The position numbers and the translations under genes are program-made. A stretch of DNA of 47,634 nucleotides from positions 1-47,634 of the forward strand of contig JAOIST010000005.1 of the NCBI GenBank assembly GCA_028222435.1, in the 5' to 3' direction. Under the pieces are notes generated by a model. That model worked only from the letters and a program-made list of their open reading frames with translations, did not search any database and was not told where the DNA came from. Source of the DNA: Candidatus Pelagibacter sp. (lineage in GTDB: Bacteria > Pseudomonadota > Alphaproteobacteria > Pelagibacterales > Pelagibacteraceae). This document shows, piece by piece, positions 1 to 8,074 of this stretch; positions within the stretch are counted from its first letter, which is position 1, and each line of letters starts with the position of its first letter.

Positions 1-79
1 TTTTGTTTGTTTCTAGATAATCTTCAAAATAGAAGCTTGCTTGATTGATGTTATTATTTTGTTTGAATTTTTTTTTCAT
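1..79 (-). CDS. ftsI: FtsI / penicillin-binding protein 3, N-terminal end only (runs off left edge)
   Basis: An open frame on the minus strand starts at the ATG at 79-77 and stays open to base 1, giving 26 residues beginning MKKKFKQNNN. It overlaps the last 26 nt of the ftsL-like gene in another frame, as is common for this gene pair. No transpeptidase motif can be seen because the rest lies outside the window. The call rests on position: in nearly all dcw clusters the gene after rsmH and ftsL is ftsI, the septal peptidoglycan transpeptidase. The visible part would be the short cytoplasmic tail before the single membrane anchor. It could be another division gene or a chance frame. Confidence 0.5.
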   Translation of the reverse strand, partial: MKKKFKQNNNINQASFYFEDYLETNK

Positions 80-392
80 TAAAATTACTTAAATGTGAAA
101 ATTTATTTTGACTTAAAGAAAAATCAGATATTTGTAAAAATATTCTTGAATAAGAGATTGGTCGATAATTATTGACCCCAATTGTGTTTAATTTTTTTTC
201 AATTTCAGCTGGTGAAGAAAGATAATAAAAATCTAATTGAGCTTCATTAATATCCTTTTCTTTAGATATGATTTTAGTATTTAAATTTGTAATCTGTTTT
301 TCTAATAACCTAGATTTGTTTTTTATTAACGATGTAATAGTTAAAAAAGTTACAAATAATGTGGTACAAATTATGTATTTTGATTTAAACAT
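54..392 (-). CDS. ftsL: FtsL-like cell division membrane protein
   Basis: A 112-residue protein with a short basic N-terminus, one hydrophobic segment at about residues 5-23, then a Lys/Glu-rich stretch (about 25-60) typical of a coiled coil. This is the bitopic layout of FtsL, which with FtsB and FtsQ forms the periplasmic linker that activates septal FtsWI. Sequence identity in this family is very low, so the assignment relies on topology and on position: its ATG overlaps the end of rsmH by 8 nt, and its end overlaps the probable ftsI start. In alphaproteobacteria the gene between rsmH and ftsI is normally ftsL. Confidence 0.65.
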   Translation of the reverse strand: MFKSKYIICTTLFVTFLTITSLIKNKSRLLEKQITNLNTKIISKEKDINEAQLDFYYLSSPAEIEKKLNTIGVNNYRPISYSRIFLQISDFSLSQNKFSHLSNFNEKKIQTK

Positions 393-1395
393 TTATAGCT
401 TCTATATCTAAAAATTTTTTAAATTTTTTAAGTAGTTCTTCTGGTTGTTGAAATTTATTTTTACTTCTAACTGCAAATCTAAGTTTTGCAGATCGAGATC
501 TATTATTTTTACTTAACTCTTCTTTAGATGGTCTTATTATTCTATTTTTATAATTTTCGAATAAGGAATTTTCTATAATATCTTTTTCAGGAAAATATCG
601 AGATGGTCTGGATTTATTTGTTGAAAAGTTTGTAAAAAAATATTTAACAATTCTGTCCTCTAATGAATGAAAGCTGATTACTAAGATTTTGCCTCCTGGT
701 TTTAATTTCTTAGTAGCTTTAATGACCCCAATTATTAATTCTGTTATTTCTTTATTAACAAAAATCCTGAGTGCTTGAAAAGTTTTGGTGCAAGGGTTTA
801 TTTTATTTAAATAATTTTTTTTTTTACTTTTTTCAATAATTTTAACTAAATCAGCTGTATTCGTTATTTTTTTTTCACTTCGATATTTTATTAAATTTTT
901 TGCTATTTTATATGCTTCCTTTTCCTCTCCTAGAATTTTGATTACTGTTCTTAAGTCATCTTCACTCAAATTATTAACTGCGTCTAGAGCAGAAATTTCA
1001 TTAAGACCCATACCCATATTTAAATTTTTATTAGATTTAAATGAAAACCCTCTATTAAGATCATCTAGCTGAATAGAGGATAAGCCCAAATCAAATATTA
1101 TTGTATCCACAAATTCTTTTGGAATGCTTTCGAGTTGGCTGAATTTTTTTTGATAAAATTTAAATCTTTTAGGAAATTCTAATTCAATTTTTTTTGCTAT
1201 TGGTAATACTTTTTTATCTCTATCAAGTGCCTGGACAAATGTTTTAGAAAATTTGAGTATTTCTTTAGAATAACCTCCCCCACCAAATGTGCAGTCAATA
1301 AATCTTCCTCCTCTAGATGGTGAAGATATTTTTATAACCTCATTCAACATCACTGGAAAATGGGAAAGTTCCAGTGATGAGGTATGATTGTTCAT
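385..1395 (-). CDS. rsmH: 16S rRNA (cytosine1402-N4)-methyltransferase RsmH
   Basis: A 336-residue class I methyltransferase of the MraW/RsmH family, which uses S-adenosylmethionine to methylate N4 of C1402 in the 16S rRNA decoding site. The SAM-binding glycine loop (DCTFGGGGYS) is near residue 34. The family signatures DTIIFDLGLSSIQLDD, NRGFSF and ISFHSLEDRIVK are all present, and the basic C-terminal region with RPSKEEL and NNRSRSAKLR is typical. Length is slightly above the usual 300-320. The gene lies 18 nt after ftsZ and overlaps ftsL, so it is co-transcribed with the division genes. The odd point is its neighbour: mraZ normally lies immediately before it, but here ftsZ is in between. 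Confidence 0.95.
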   Translation of the reverse strand: MNNHTSSLELSHFPVMLNEVIKISSPSRGGRFIDCTFGGGGYSKEILKFSKTFVQALDRDKKVLPIAKKIELEFPKRFKFYQKKFSQLESIPKEFVDTIIFDLGLSSIQLDDLNRGFSFKSNKNLNMGMGLNEISALDAVNNLSEDDLRTVIKILGEEKEAYKIAKNLIKYRSEKKITNTADLVKIIEKSKKKNYLNKINPCTKTFQALRIFVNKEITELIIGVIKATKKLKPGGKILVISFHSLEDRIVKYFFTNFSTNKSRPSRYFPEKDIIENSLFENYKNRIIRPSKEELSKNNRSRSAKLRFAVRSKNKFQQPEELLKKFKKFLDIEAINV

Positions 1396-1413
1396 GATTG
1401 CAAAATCGAAACA

Positions 1414-2913
1414 TTAAAACTTTTGTTTTCTTAAAAATGCAGGAATTTCAAAATCTTCTTCCTCAATTAAATCTTGGTTAAATAATTGTTCTGTATCCTC
1501 ATTAATTGTTTGATCATTATTTTCAAAATTATGGACCTCTGGATGAGAACTTTGTTCTTCAGAAAATAATTTTGGCGTATACTCTTCTTCATTATTTTCA
1601 TTCTTAGCAAAATTACGTTCATCATCTCCTATATTATTTTTTTCAATATAAGATGCGCTTTCAATTGAAACACCCGTAGGAATATTACTTAAATCTTGCT
1701 CCGTTTCTATTGAGGTACTAAGTATTTTTTCATTTTCTATATTATTTTCAAATTCACTTATTAAACTACTTTGCTGCCCTTCTTGTAATTCGTAACTTTC
1801 GTCAAGCTTCAGAGCTGTAGCACCATAAATTGAATTTATCGTAGTATTTTCGTTCTTGGGATTGTGAGAAAATAAATTTTCAGAATATCCTGTATTTCTG
1901 CTCTGAATCCTTGAGACCATATTAAGGACTGTTTTATTTTCAGCTTTATGTCCGTCGAGTGCTGTTGCAACTATAGATACTCTTATTTTGCCTGTCATGT
2001 CTTCATCTTTAATGGCTCCAAAAATTAATTCGGCTTCAGGATCTACTTCTGCTCTGATTTTATTTACTGATTGATCGACTTCAAATAAAGTTAAATCATT
2101 TCCACCAGTAATATTTATTAATAAACCTCTTGCTCCTTGCAGAGAATACTCATCAATTAAAGGATTATTAAGAGCCATTTCTGTAGCTGCCATCGCCCTA
2201 TTTTCTCCTTCTGCTTCACCGGTTCCCATCATTGCTTTGCCCATTGAACTCATTACAGTTTCAACATCTGCAAAATCAAGATTGATCATTCCCGGTCTTA
2301 CCATCAAATCTGTTACGCTTTGTACTCCATGTTTTAAAACATTGTTTGACAAGTTGAACGACTCTTCAAAAGTAGTTGTCTCGCTAGCAATTTTAAAAAG
2401 ATTTTGATTTGGTACAACTATAACTGTGTCTAAATGTTTTTTGAATTGTTCCAACCCTTCTACAGCTCTTCTCATTCTTTTAGGGCCTTCATAAGAAAAA
2501 GGTAGTGTGGTCACGCCTACAGTCAAAATATTTAATTCCCTAGCAGCCTTTGCTATTACATGTGAAGCACCCGTACCTGTTCCACCTCCCATACCTGATG
2601 TAATAAAAACCATATTTGCACCTTGCATAAAACTTGTAATCTCATTTAAAGATTCATCAGCTGCAGCTTGCCCAATATCGTGTTTTGCTCCAGCACCTAA
2701 TCCTTTAGTTAAATTCATCCCAATTTGAATTTTTGCATGTGCCTTACTCATTTTTAAATCTTGAGCATCTGTGTTTACTGCAACAAACTCTACTCCTTCC
2801 ATACCGGCTTCAATCATTGCATTAATTGCATTACCTCCAGCGCCACCTACACCCAAAACTAATATTCTAGGTTTTAATTCTTTTAACTCTCCGCCGCCTA
2901 TATTTATGCTCAT
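1414..2913 (-). CDS. ftsZ: Cell division protein FtsZ
   Basis: A tubulin-like GTPase of 499 residues that forms the cytokinetic ring. The N-terminal GTP-binding domain carries GVGGAGGNA and the tubulin signature GMGGGTGTG. The C-terminal domain is followed by a long Asn/Glu-rich linker and the conserved tail peptide FEIPAFLRKQ, which binds FtsA/ZipA-type partners. I place the start at 2913 rather than at an upstream ATG at 2943. The 2913 ATG shares its A with the mraZ stop codon (TAATG), has AGGGAG a few bases upstream, and begins with the usual short tail before GVGGAGG. FtsZ normally ends the dcw cluster after ftsQA. Here it sits second, directly after mraZ and before rsmH, so its translation is probably coupled to mraZ. 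Confidence 0.97.
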   Translation of the reverse strand: MSINIGGGELKELKPRILVLGVGGAGGNAINAMIEAGMEGVEFVAVNTDAQDLKMSKAHAKIQIGMNLTKGLGAGAKHDIGQAAADESLNEITSFMQGANMVFITSGMGGGTGTGASHVIAKAARELNILTVGVTTLPFSYEGPKRMRRAVEGLEQFKKHLDTVIVVPNQNLFKIASETTTFEESFNLSNNVLKHGVQSVTDLMVRPGMINLDFADVETVMSSMGKAMMGTGEAEGENRAMAATEMALNNPLIDEYSLQGARGLLINITGGNDLTLFEVDQSVNKIRAEVDPEAELIFGAIKDEDMTGKIRVSIVATALDGHKAENKTVLNMVSRIQSRNTGYSENLFSHNPKNENTTINSIYGATALKLDESYELQEGQQSSLISEFENNIENEKILSTSIETEQDLSNIPTGVSIESASYIEKNNIGDDERNFAKNENNEEEYTPKLFSEEQSSHPEVHNFENNDQTINEDTEQLFNQDLIEEEDFEIPAFLRKQKF

Positions 2914-3374
2914 TATAGTTCTCCCTTTTGTTTGTTTTCCCATTTTAAATTAGATCTATTTTGAAATGCTTTTTTTCTAGCAATAACTTTAAATTTCTCA
3001 AAATTAATTGGCTCCCATATTTGAAAAGTTTTTCCAAGCCCAACAAACAAAACATTATTTTTAATTTTTGCATGATTAAGCAACTTCTCAGAAAAAGAGA
3101 TACGTCCTTCAGTGTCAAATTGTAAATTTTCACTTTCTGACAATATTGATGTCGCAAAAAAATCTCTTTTTTCTTCAAAAGGATTTAATGAGTCTATTGT
3201 GTTTGAAAGCTTTTCTATCCTATCAGGAGAACAAGCTTCTAATGCCGTGTGATTGAATGAGGGATAGCTTATAAAGCCGTTATAGCCCATTGAATTTAAG
3301 TGAGATCTAAATGTTGCTGGCACTGAAACACGTCCCTTCTTGTCTATTTTGTTTTCGTAACTTGATAAAAACAT
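2913..3374 (-). CDS. mraZ: Transcriptional regulator MraZ
   Basis: A 153-residue protein with two SpoVT/AbrB-like half-domains, each marked by the family motif: DKKGRVSVPATFR near residue 10 and DTEGRISFSEKLL near residue 87. MraZ proteins form ring-shaped oligomers that bind tandem TGGGN repeats in their own promoter and repress the dcw cluster. In this window three TGGG repeats at exact 10-bp spacing lie 50-80 bp upstream of the start codon, over the candidate promoter. The stop codon overlaps the ftsZ start. Length and domain order are normal. MraZ here would therefore sit at the head of an operon whose next gene is ftsZ itself. Confidence 0.94.
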   Translation of the reverse strand: MFLSSYENKIDKKGRVSVPATFRSHLNSMGYNGFISYPSFNHTALEACSPDRIEKLSNTIDSLNPFEEKRDFFATSILSESENLQFDTEGRISFSEKLLNHAKIKNNVLFVGLGKTFQIWEPINFEKFKVIARKKAFQNRSNLKWENKQKGEL

Positions 3375-3425
3375 TTTTAATTAAAAACCTATTAGTATTT
3401 ATATTTTTCAATCTACCCTCCATTA

Positions 3426-3450
3426 TGGGATTATTTGGGATAGTATGGGT
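3426..3450. promoter_or_regulatory. Candidate MraZ operator: three TGGG boxes at 10-bp period
   Basis: On the plus strand TGGG occurs at 3426, 3436 and 3446, so three boxes are separated by exactly one helical turn; the first two read TGGGA. MraZ is known in E. coli to bind TGGGN repeats separated by 5 nt, which is this spacing. The boxes flank the candidate -10 of mraZ (3440-3445), so binding would block the promoter and give autorepression. The repeats read on the strand opposite to mraZ transcription; I have not verified which orientation is usual. Confidence 0.7.
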
Positions 3451-3467
3451 TTTAAAAAATTAGTCAA
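3440..3467 (-). promoter_or_regulatory. Candidate sigma-70 promoter of the mraZ-ftsZ-rsmH operon
   Basis: Reading the minus strand, TTGACT (3467-3462) is followed after 16 nt by TACTAT (3445-3440). The -35 matches the consensus at 5 of 6 positions and the -10 at 4 of 6. The start of transcription would fall near 3433, about 60 nt before the mraZ ATG, inside the TGGG repeat array. No other -35/-10 pair as good is visible in the 145 bp between mraZ and rnpB. Confidence 0.5.
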
Positions 3468-3522
3468 TACTATAATATTTTCAAAAAGTACAAAAGTAGA
3501 ACATTATTTTAGTATTTTTTTT

Positions 3523-3878
3523 GCCAGATAATCTATAAGCCGGGTTCTGTCATTGAAGATGTTATTTCTCTAGGCTTAAATTCACATTTAAGCTCAAGCG
3601 GTTAACCCAGAAGACTAACGAAAGACCGTTTTTAGTGTTTCACACAATGTCTTCTCTATTTAACCTTGCTCCCAGTGGGGTTTGCCATGCGTTTTTTGTT
3701 ACCAAAAAACCGGTGAGCTCTTACCTCGCCGTTTCACCCTTGCCTTGATAAGGCGGTTTATTTTCTGTGGCACTGTCCCTGAAGTCACCCTCGCCAGCCA
3801 TTAGCTGGCACTGTGTCTTTCTGGAGCCCGGACTTTCCTCTATTAGATTACTAATAGCAACAATCCAATTATCTGGCA
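3523..3878 (-). ncRNA. rnpB: RNase P RNA (class A), catalytic subunit
   Basis: A roughly 356-nt structured RNA gene on the minus strand, and the reason the 3375-3923 gap has no protein gene. The conserved 5' core GAGGAAAGTCCGGGCTCC lies at 3840-3823 and the conserved 3' core GACAGAACCCGGCTTAT ends near 3535. The two ends pair as TGCCAGATAA with TTATCTGGCA, forming the terminal P1 helix that sets the boundaries. The RNA cleaves 5' leaders from pre-tRNAs together with the RnpA protein, which is not in this window. No run of T follows the 3' end, so I cannot point to an intrinsic terminator. Confidence 0.95.
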
Positions 3879-3923
3879 TTAAACTTTTAATTAAATATCA
3901 ATCATTAATCAAGAGATTTAAAA

Positions 3924-4631
3924 TTAATGAGTTAAAAAGTAGCTAATTTTATACGTTTTTTTATCTAATTTTCCCGTTACATTGTTAGGTAAATAGTGTC
4001 GCTGAAAAGATGATATAATTTTCTTGTCCTCAGATTTTCTTTTATTCAAGCTAAAATATCTATATCCCAATGTTTTAAGATTTTTATAAAATAAGACTTC
4101 CATTTGTTTTTTATTTATTACAATTTCGTTCATTGTATTCTCATACCATTTTCCAATTTTGTGAATACTTAATTTTTTCCAAGGGAATTTTTCACCTGGA
4201 TCCATTTTCCTTAGTGGGGCAATATCTGAGTGACCTAAAAAATTTTCTTTTTTAATTAAATATTTTTTTTTTAAATTTTTACATAGTTTGATTAAGCTAT
4301 TTATTTGTTTGCTGCTAAAATTTTGATACCCGAACTTATGGCCTTTATTAACAAGTTCAATTCCAAGGGAAATATTATTGAGATTATTAATTTTTTTCCA
4401 TTTGGATTTACCAGCGTGCCAGGCAGTATTCATGTCTTTGACCATTTGGATAATTTTACCCTCTCTATTTATTAGATAGTGGCAACTAACTTTGCTCTTG
4501 GGATTATTTAGTCTTTTGATAGATTCAATTTCTGATTGCATTCCTGTATAATGAATAATTACAAATTTTATGTTTTTTTTAATTCGTTTTCCTTTTGAAA
4601 AATTTGGGGAATATTTGACAATTATTTTCAT
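3924..4631 (-). CDS. N-acetylmuramoyl-L-alanine amidase, AmpD/AmiD family
   Basis: A 235-residue Amidase_2 family zinc hydrolase that cuts the bond between MurNAc (or anhydro-MurNAc) and L-Ala in peptidoglycan. The three zinc ligands are visible: His27 in VIIHYTG, His134 in LGHSDI and Asp144 in KMDPGEKFPW. Conserved HYLINREGKI and NTAWHAGKS also fit. After the catalytic domain, residues 170-235 resemble the small C-terminal peptidoglycan-binding extension seen in AmiD. I see no signal peptide or lipobox, so a cytoplasmic AmpD-like role in recycling anhydro-muropeptides is as likely as the periplasmic AmiD role. It is divergent from mlaA, with only 65 bp between them. Confidence 0.85.
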   Translation of the reverse strand: MKIIVKYSPNFSKGKRIKKNIKFVIIHYTGMQSEIESIKRLNNPKSKVSCHYLINREGKIIQMVKDMNTAWHAGKSKWKKINNLNNISLGIELVNKGHKFGYQNFSSKQINSLIKLCKNLKKKYLIKKENFLGHSDIAPLRKMDPGEKFPWKKLSIHKIGKWYENTMNEIVINKKQMEVLFYKNLKTLGYRYFSLNKRKSEDKKIISSFQRHYLPNNVTGKLDKKTYKISYFLTH

Positions 4632-4658
4632 ATTTTGAACTAATTTTAGGCTAAATTA

Positions 4659-4688
4659 TTGATAGTATATAGTTAAAAATTCTATATA
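4659..4688 (+). promoter_or_regulatory. Candidate promoter of mlaA with almost no leader
   Basis: TTGATA at 4659-4664 (5 of 6 consensus) is followed after 18 nt by TATATA at 4683-4688. The mlaA ATG is at 4697, so transcription would begin within a few bases of the start codon, giving a leaderless or near-leaderless mRNA. No ribosome binding site is visible before the ATG, which agrees with this. Confidence 0.35.
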
Positions 4689-4696
4689 TAGCCATT

Positions 4697-5440
4697 ATGA
4701 ACATTTTAAAAAAATTTAAAATTATTATTTCTTCTCTGGCATTATTTGTATTTATAACACTAAGTGCAAACTCTGCTGAGGAGTGTTTTGAAAAGACCAG
4801 TAGAGCTATATTCAAATTTAATATGGCTCTAGATGATATCGTTTTAGAACCTTTGGCAAAAGGATATAACAAATTACCATCACCATTAAAAACAGGTACA
4901 AGTAATTTCACTTCAAATATTGGAACTTTGCTTTCAATACCAAATAATCTTTTACAAGGTAATTTAAATCAATTAGGTCACTCGGTAGGAAGCTTTGCAA
5001 TTAATTCAACCGTTGGTATCTTAGGTTTTTTAAATCCAGCAGAAAAAATTGGTCTCAAACCTCACAAAGAAGATGTTGGGCAAACTCTTGGTTCATATGG
5101 AATTGGGTCAGGGTGTTATTTTGTTCTTCCAATTTTTGGGCCAACAACGGTTAGAGATTCAGTGGGATTAATTGCTGATACATTTGTAGATCCATTTGCA
5201 CACGTAACGATTAGAGAAAAAGAAATTTTGGGAGCTTCTGGAAATAATTTGGATTATTACTCAGTCAGATCCGTAAATGCAATTGATTTCAGAGCTGAAA
5301 ATGATAAAAACTTTGAAAGTTTAGAAAAAAACTCTATAGATTTATATTCTTCGCTCAAAAGTATATATTTGCAAGATAGAGAAAATAAAATTAAAAACTC
5401 TGTTGAAAATAAAGATGAATGGGGAAATTTAGATAACTAA
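4697..5440 (+). CDS. mlaA: MlaA (VacJ) family outer-membrane lipid asymmetry protein
   Basis: A 247-residue MlaA/VacJ protein. In Gram-negatives MlaA sits in the outer membrane with a porin and removes phospholipid from the outer leaflet, handing it to MlaC. Family hallmarks seen are the FNMALDD segment, PLAKGYNKLPSPLKTG, the NNLLQGN...VGSFAINSTVG region, and DVGQTLGSYGIGSGCYFVLPIFGPTTVRDSVG. The first 26 residues form a Sec signal peptide with probable cleavage after SANSA. The Cys at residue 30 follows AEE and is not a lipobox, so this copy does not look lipid-anchored, unlike E. coli MlaA. The mlaC-like gene follows after 8 nt, making a two-gene lipid-transport operon; the inner-membrane mlaFED genes are not in the window. 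Confidence 0.9.
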   Translation: MNILKKFKIIISSLALFVFITLSANSAEECFEKTSRAIFKFNMALDDIVLEPLAKGYNKLPSPLKTGTSNFTSNIGTLLSIPNNLLQGNLNQLGHSVGSFAINSTVGILGFLNPAEKIGLKPHKEDVGQTLGSYGIGSGCYFVLPIFGPTTVRDSVGLIADTFVDPFAHVTIREKEILGASGNNLDYYSVRSVNAIDFRAENDKNFESLEKNSIDLYSSLKSIYLQDRENKIKNSVENKDEWGNLDN

Positions 5441-5448
5441 ATTTTAAA

Positions 5449-6045
5449 ATGAGAAAACCAGTTATTCATCTAATTTTTCTGTTACTCTTTTTCCAAACCT
5501 CTTTATTAGCCTATAGCTCTGATCCAAAACAATTCATTAATGAACTAATTAATGATGCGATAAGCAACCTATCAAATAAGAATCTAACTCTAAATGAAAA
5601 AGAAGAATTTATAAAAAAAATATCACTTGAAAATGTTGATATAGATGCTCTTGGACTTTATACACTTGGAGAATTAAGAAAATCCTCTAACGAAAATGAT
5701 ATTTCAAAATATCAAAAAACTTTTGAAAAATATTTTTTAAAAAACCTCACTTCAAGACTGAAGGATTATTCATCAAGTAAATTTGAAGTTATAGATGAAG
5801 ACAAAAAAAGCACTACCTATACAATTATAAGTTCAAAGATCGCTCCAATCGATGGCGGTCCAGAAATTAAAATTGATTGGAGGGTTTATACCAAAAATCC
5901 AGATAAACCTTTAATCAGAGATTTAATTGTTGAAGGGCTAAGTTTGGCAAGAACCCAAAAAGAAGAATTTGCTTCTATTCTAAGTTCTAATAATAACGAT
6001 ATAAAAATATTAATTAGTAAATTAGAGGAATTTATTAATAATTAG
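5449..6045 (+). CDS. mlaC: MlaC-like periplasmic phospholipid carrier (Tgt2 family)
   Basis: A 198-residue protein with an N-terminal hydrophobic signal peptide (about residues 1-23, cleavage near LLAYS) and an MlaC/Ttg2D-type body. Typical features are the DIDALGLYTLGELRK segment, the FEKYFLKNLTSRLKDYSS helix, and the IDWRVYTKNPDKPLIRDLIVEGLSL strand pair that lines the lipid pocket. MlaC shuttles phospholipid across the periplasm between MlaA and the MlaFEDB complex. It is 8 nt downstream of mlaA on the same strand and certainly in the same operon, which strongly supports the call. Length is usual for the family. Confidence 0.87.
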   Translation: MRKPVIHLIFLLLFFQTSLLAYSSDPKQFINELINDAISNLSNKNLTLNEKEEFIKKISLENVDIDALGLYTLGELRKSSNENDISKYQKTFEKYFLKNLTSRLKDYSSSKFEVIDEDKKSTTYTIISSKIAPIDGGPEIKIDWRVYTKNPDKPLIRDLIVEGLSLARTQKEEFASILSSNNNDIKILISKLEEFINN

Positions 6046-6047
6046 TT

Positions 6048-6124
6048 TGGTGGGCCCGCCAGGACTCGAACCTGGGACCAATACATTATGAGTGTACTGC
6101 TCTAACCAACTGAGCTACAGGCCC
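6048..6124 (-). tRNA. tRNA with CAU anticodon, probably tRNA-Ile2 (alternatively elongator tRNA-Met)
   Basis: A 77-nt tRNA on the minus strand with a complete cloverleaf and an encoded 3' CCA. The acceptor is GGGCCTG paired with CGGGCCC (one U-G), the anticodon loop is CTCATAA, and the T arm is CCAGG-TTCGAGT-CCTGG with discriminator A. A CAU anticodon can be Met or lysidine-modified Ile2. The acceptor stem matches the GGGCCTG typical of alphaproteobacterial tRNA-Ile, and has C4-G69 and C5-G68 pairs, which are TilS recognition elements in E. coli. I therefore lean to Ile2. It is not initiator Met, because positions 1-72 pair. It lies 29 bp beyond the rpoD stop. Confidence 0.9.
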
Positions 6125-6152
6125 AAAATATTATTCTTTATATCACAATTAA

Positions 6153-8012
6153 TTATTTTTCTAAGAAACTTTTTAATTGTTTTGATCTACTTGGATGTTT
6201 AAGTTTTCTCAAAGCTTTTGCTTCGATTTGTCTGATTCTTTCTCTAGTAACTGAAAATTGCAAGCCTACTTCTTCCAAAGTATGGTCTGTATTCATTCCA
6301 ATTCCAAAACGCATTCTTAACACTCTCTCTTCCCTAGGTGTTAACGATGCTAAAATTTTTGTTGTAGACTCGCTTAGATTAGATTGAATAGCTGTATCTA
6401 ACGGTTGAAGAGCATTTTTATCTTCAATAAAATCTCCTAAACTACTGTCTTCCTCATCTCCAACTGGAGTTTCAAGCGACACAGGTTCTTTGGCAATTTT
6501 TAAAACTTTTCTAACTTTTTCTAAAGGCATTGCTAATTTTTTTGCTAATTCTTCAGGGGTTGGCTCCCTTCCAAATTCACTCATAATTTGCCTCTGTGTT
6601 CTTACAATTTTATTAATAGTCTCAATCATATGAACTGGTATTCTAATTGTTCTAGCTTGATCAGCAATCGATCTTGTTATTGCCTGTCTTATCCACCATG
6701 TTGCATAAGTTGAAAATTTATATCCCCTTCTATATTCAAATTTATCTACTGCTTTCATTAAACCTATATTTCCTTCTTGTATTAAATCTAAAAATTGTAG
6801 ACCTCTATTGGTATATTTTTTTGCAATTGATATAACTAATCTTAAATTTGCTTCAACCATTTCTTTTTTAGCTATTCTCGACTCTCTCTCTCCTTTTTGA
6901 ATTCTATTAACAAGTTTTTTGAACTCACCAACTGATAATCCTATCTTTTTACTAAATTCAACTAACCTTTCTCTGATTTCTGTAAAATCTTTTTTAAATT
7001 TTTTGAAAAATGCTTTCCAAGTTGGGTTTTCTTTTAAAAATGACTCAAATTTAGGATTTATTTCATTACCGACATAATATTTTAAAAACTCTTCTCGTGC
7101 TATTTTATTATCCATTGCTAATCTTAATAGTACTCCTTCGAGAGAAACAATTTTTTTATTTTCTTTGTAATGTGCCTGAACTAACTCCTCAACTATATGC
7201 GGAGCTAATTGTAAATTTTTAAAATTATCGACTAAAGTTTCTTGTATTTTTTTAAAATTTTTATTTTTTGATACTGACAATTCTTTTGAAGCTAATAAAC
7301 AATCTAATTTTTCAACTTGATATTTTTGAAGCTTTGAGTAATTTTTATTTAAAGAGTCTAAAATATTTATAATCTTCGGTTTAATTTCCTCCTCCATTTT
7401 TGCGAGGGATACATTAAACTCGTCTTCGTCATTAGTAGTACTTTCCTCTTTTTTATCTGCAGTGCTAACTTTTTCTTTATTTGATTTTGATTTTTTGTTA
7501 ATTTTTAAATCATCATCATCATCCAAAGCATCAAAATCTTCGTAGGTAGAGTCAATGTCTATAATATCTCTAACTAACATTTCTTGACTCTCTATTTGAT
7601 TCTTCCATTCAAATATTTTTTTTCCAACTATTGGACTTTGTGTTAACGCATTGATCATCACATCTTTTCCTGCTTCAATTCTTTTAGCTATAGCAATTTC
7701 GCCTTCTCTAGAGAGAAGCTCTACACCGCCCATTTCTCTAAGATACATTCTAATAGGATCATCACTTTTATCTGAAGTTTTTTCCTCAGCTTGATTAGTG
7801 TTCTCTTTTTTTTTATTTGATTGAAACTGAGATTTTTTTTCTACTAAAGAAACTTTTTCATCTACTAATATTATAAATGCTCTTTCAATATTCTCATTAT
7901 TACTGTTTCTTTTTCCTAGAGATTTGCCGAGCTCTTCATAAGTTACAAATCCTCTATGTTTTCCCTTATCAAGAAGTCTTTCAAATGATTTTGTAATGAG
8001 TTTTTCAGCCAT
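6153..8012 (-). CDS. rpoD: RNA polymerase primary sigma factor RpoD (sigma-70)
   Basis: A 619-residue housekeeping sigma factor. An N-terminal region 1.1-like segment (residues 1-60) is followed by an acidic linker and region 1.2 ([21 protein letters not shown]). A long non-conserved region comes next, then region 2 with [20 protein letters not shown] and [14 protein letters not shown] for -10 recognition and melting. Region 3 follows, and region 4 carries [25 protein letters not shown], the -35-binding helix-turn-helix. It is the last gene of yqeY-dnaG-rpoD, the alphaproteobacterial form of the macromolecular synthesis operon, which lacks rpsU. A run of Asp and Lys around residues 160-190 is low-complexity linker. 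Confidence 0.98.
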   Translation of the reverse strand: MAEKLITKSFERLLDKGKHRGFVTYEELGKSLGKRNSNNENIERAFIILVDEKVSLVEKKSQFQSNKKKENTNQAEEKTSDKSDDPIRMYLREMGGVELLSREGEIAIAKRIEAGKDVMINALTQSPIVGKKIFEWKNQIESQEMLVRDIIDIDSTYEDFDALDDDDDLKINKKSKSNKEKVSTADKKEESTTNDEDEFNVSLAKMEEEIKPKIINILDSLNKNYSKLQKYQVEKLDCLLASKELSVSKNKNFKKIQETLVDNFKNLQLAPHIVEELVQAHYKENKKIVSLEGVLLRLAMDNKIAREEFLKYYVGNEINPKFESFLKENPTWKAFFKKFKKDFTEIRERLVEFSKKIGLSVGEFKKLVNRIQKGERESRIAKKEMVEANLRLVISIAKKYTNRGLQFLDLIQEGNIGLMKAVDKFEYRRGYKFSTYATWWIRQAITRSIADQARTIRIPVHMIETINKIVRTQRQIMSEFGREPTPEELAKKLAMPLEKVRKVLKIAKEPVSLETPVGDEEDSSLGDFIEDKNALQPLDTAIQSNLSESTTKILASLTPREERVLRMRFGIGMNTDHTLEEVGLQFSVTRERIRQIEAKALRKLKHPSRSKQLKSFLEK

Positions 8013-8074
8013 AAATTTTTGGAATATATTTGTTGAATATATATAGTGACTAAGTTCAAAAAATCTATACTTTT

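Noticed and set aside
2507..2953. Two Pro/Ala-rich open frames opposite the ftsZ GTPase domain
   Set aside because: They are complements of the glycine-rich FtsZ motifs and have no ribosome binding site.
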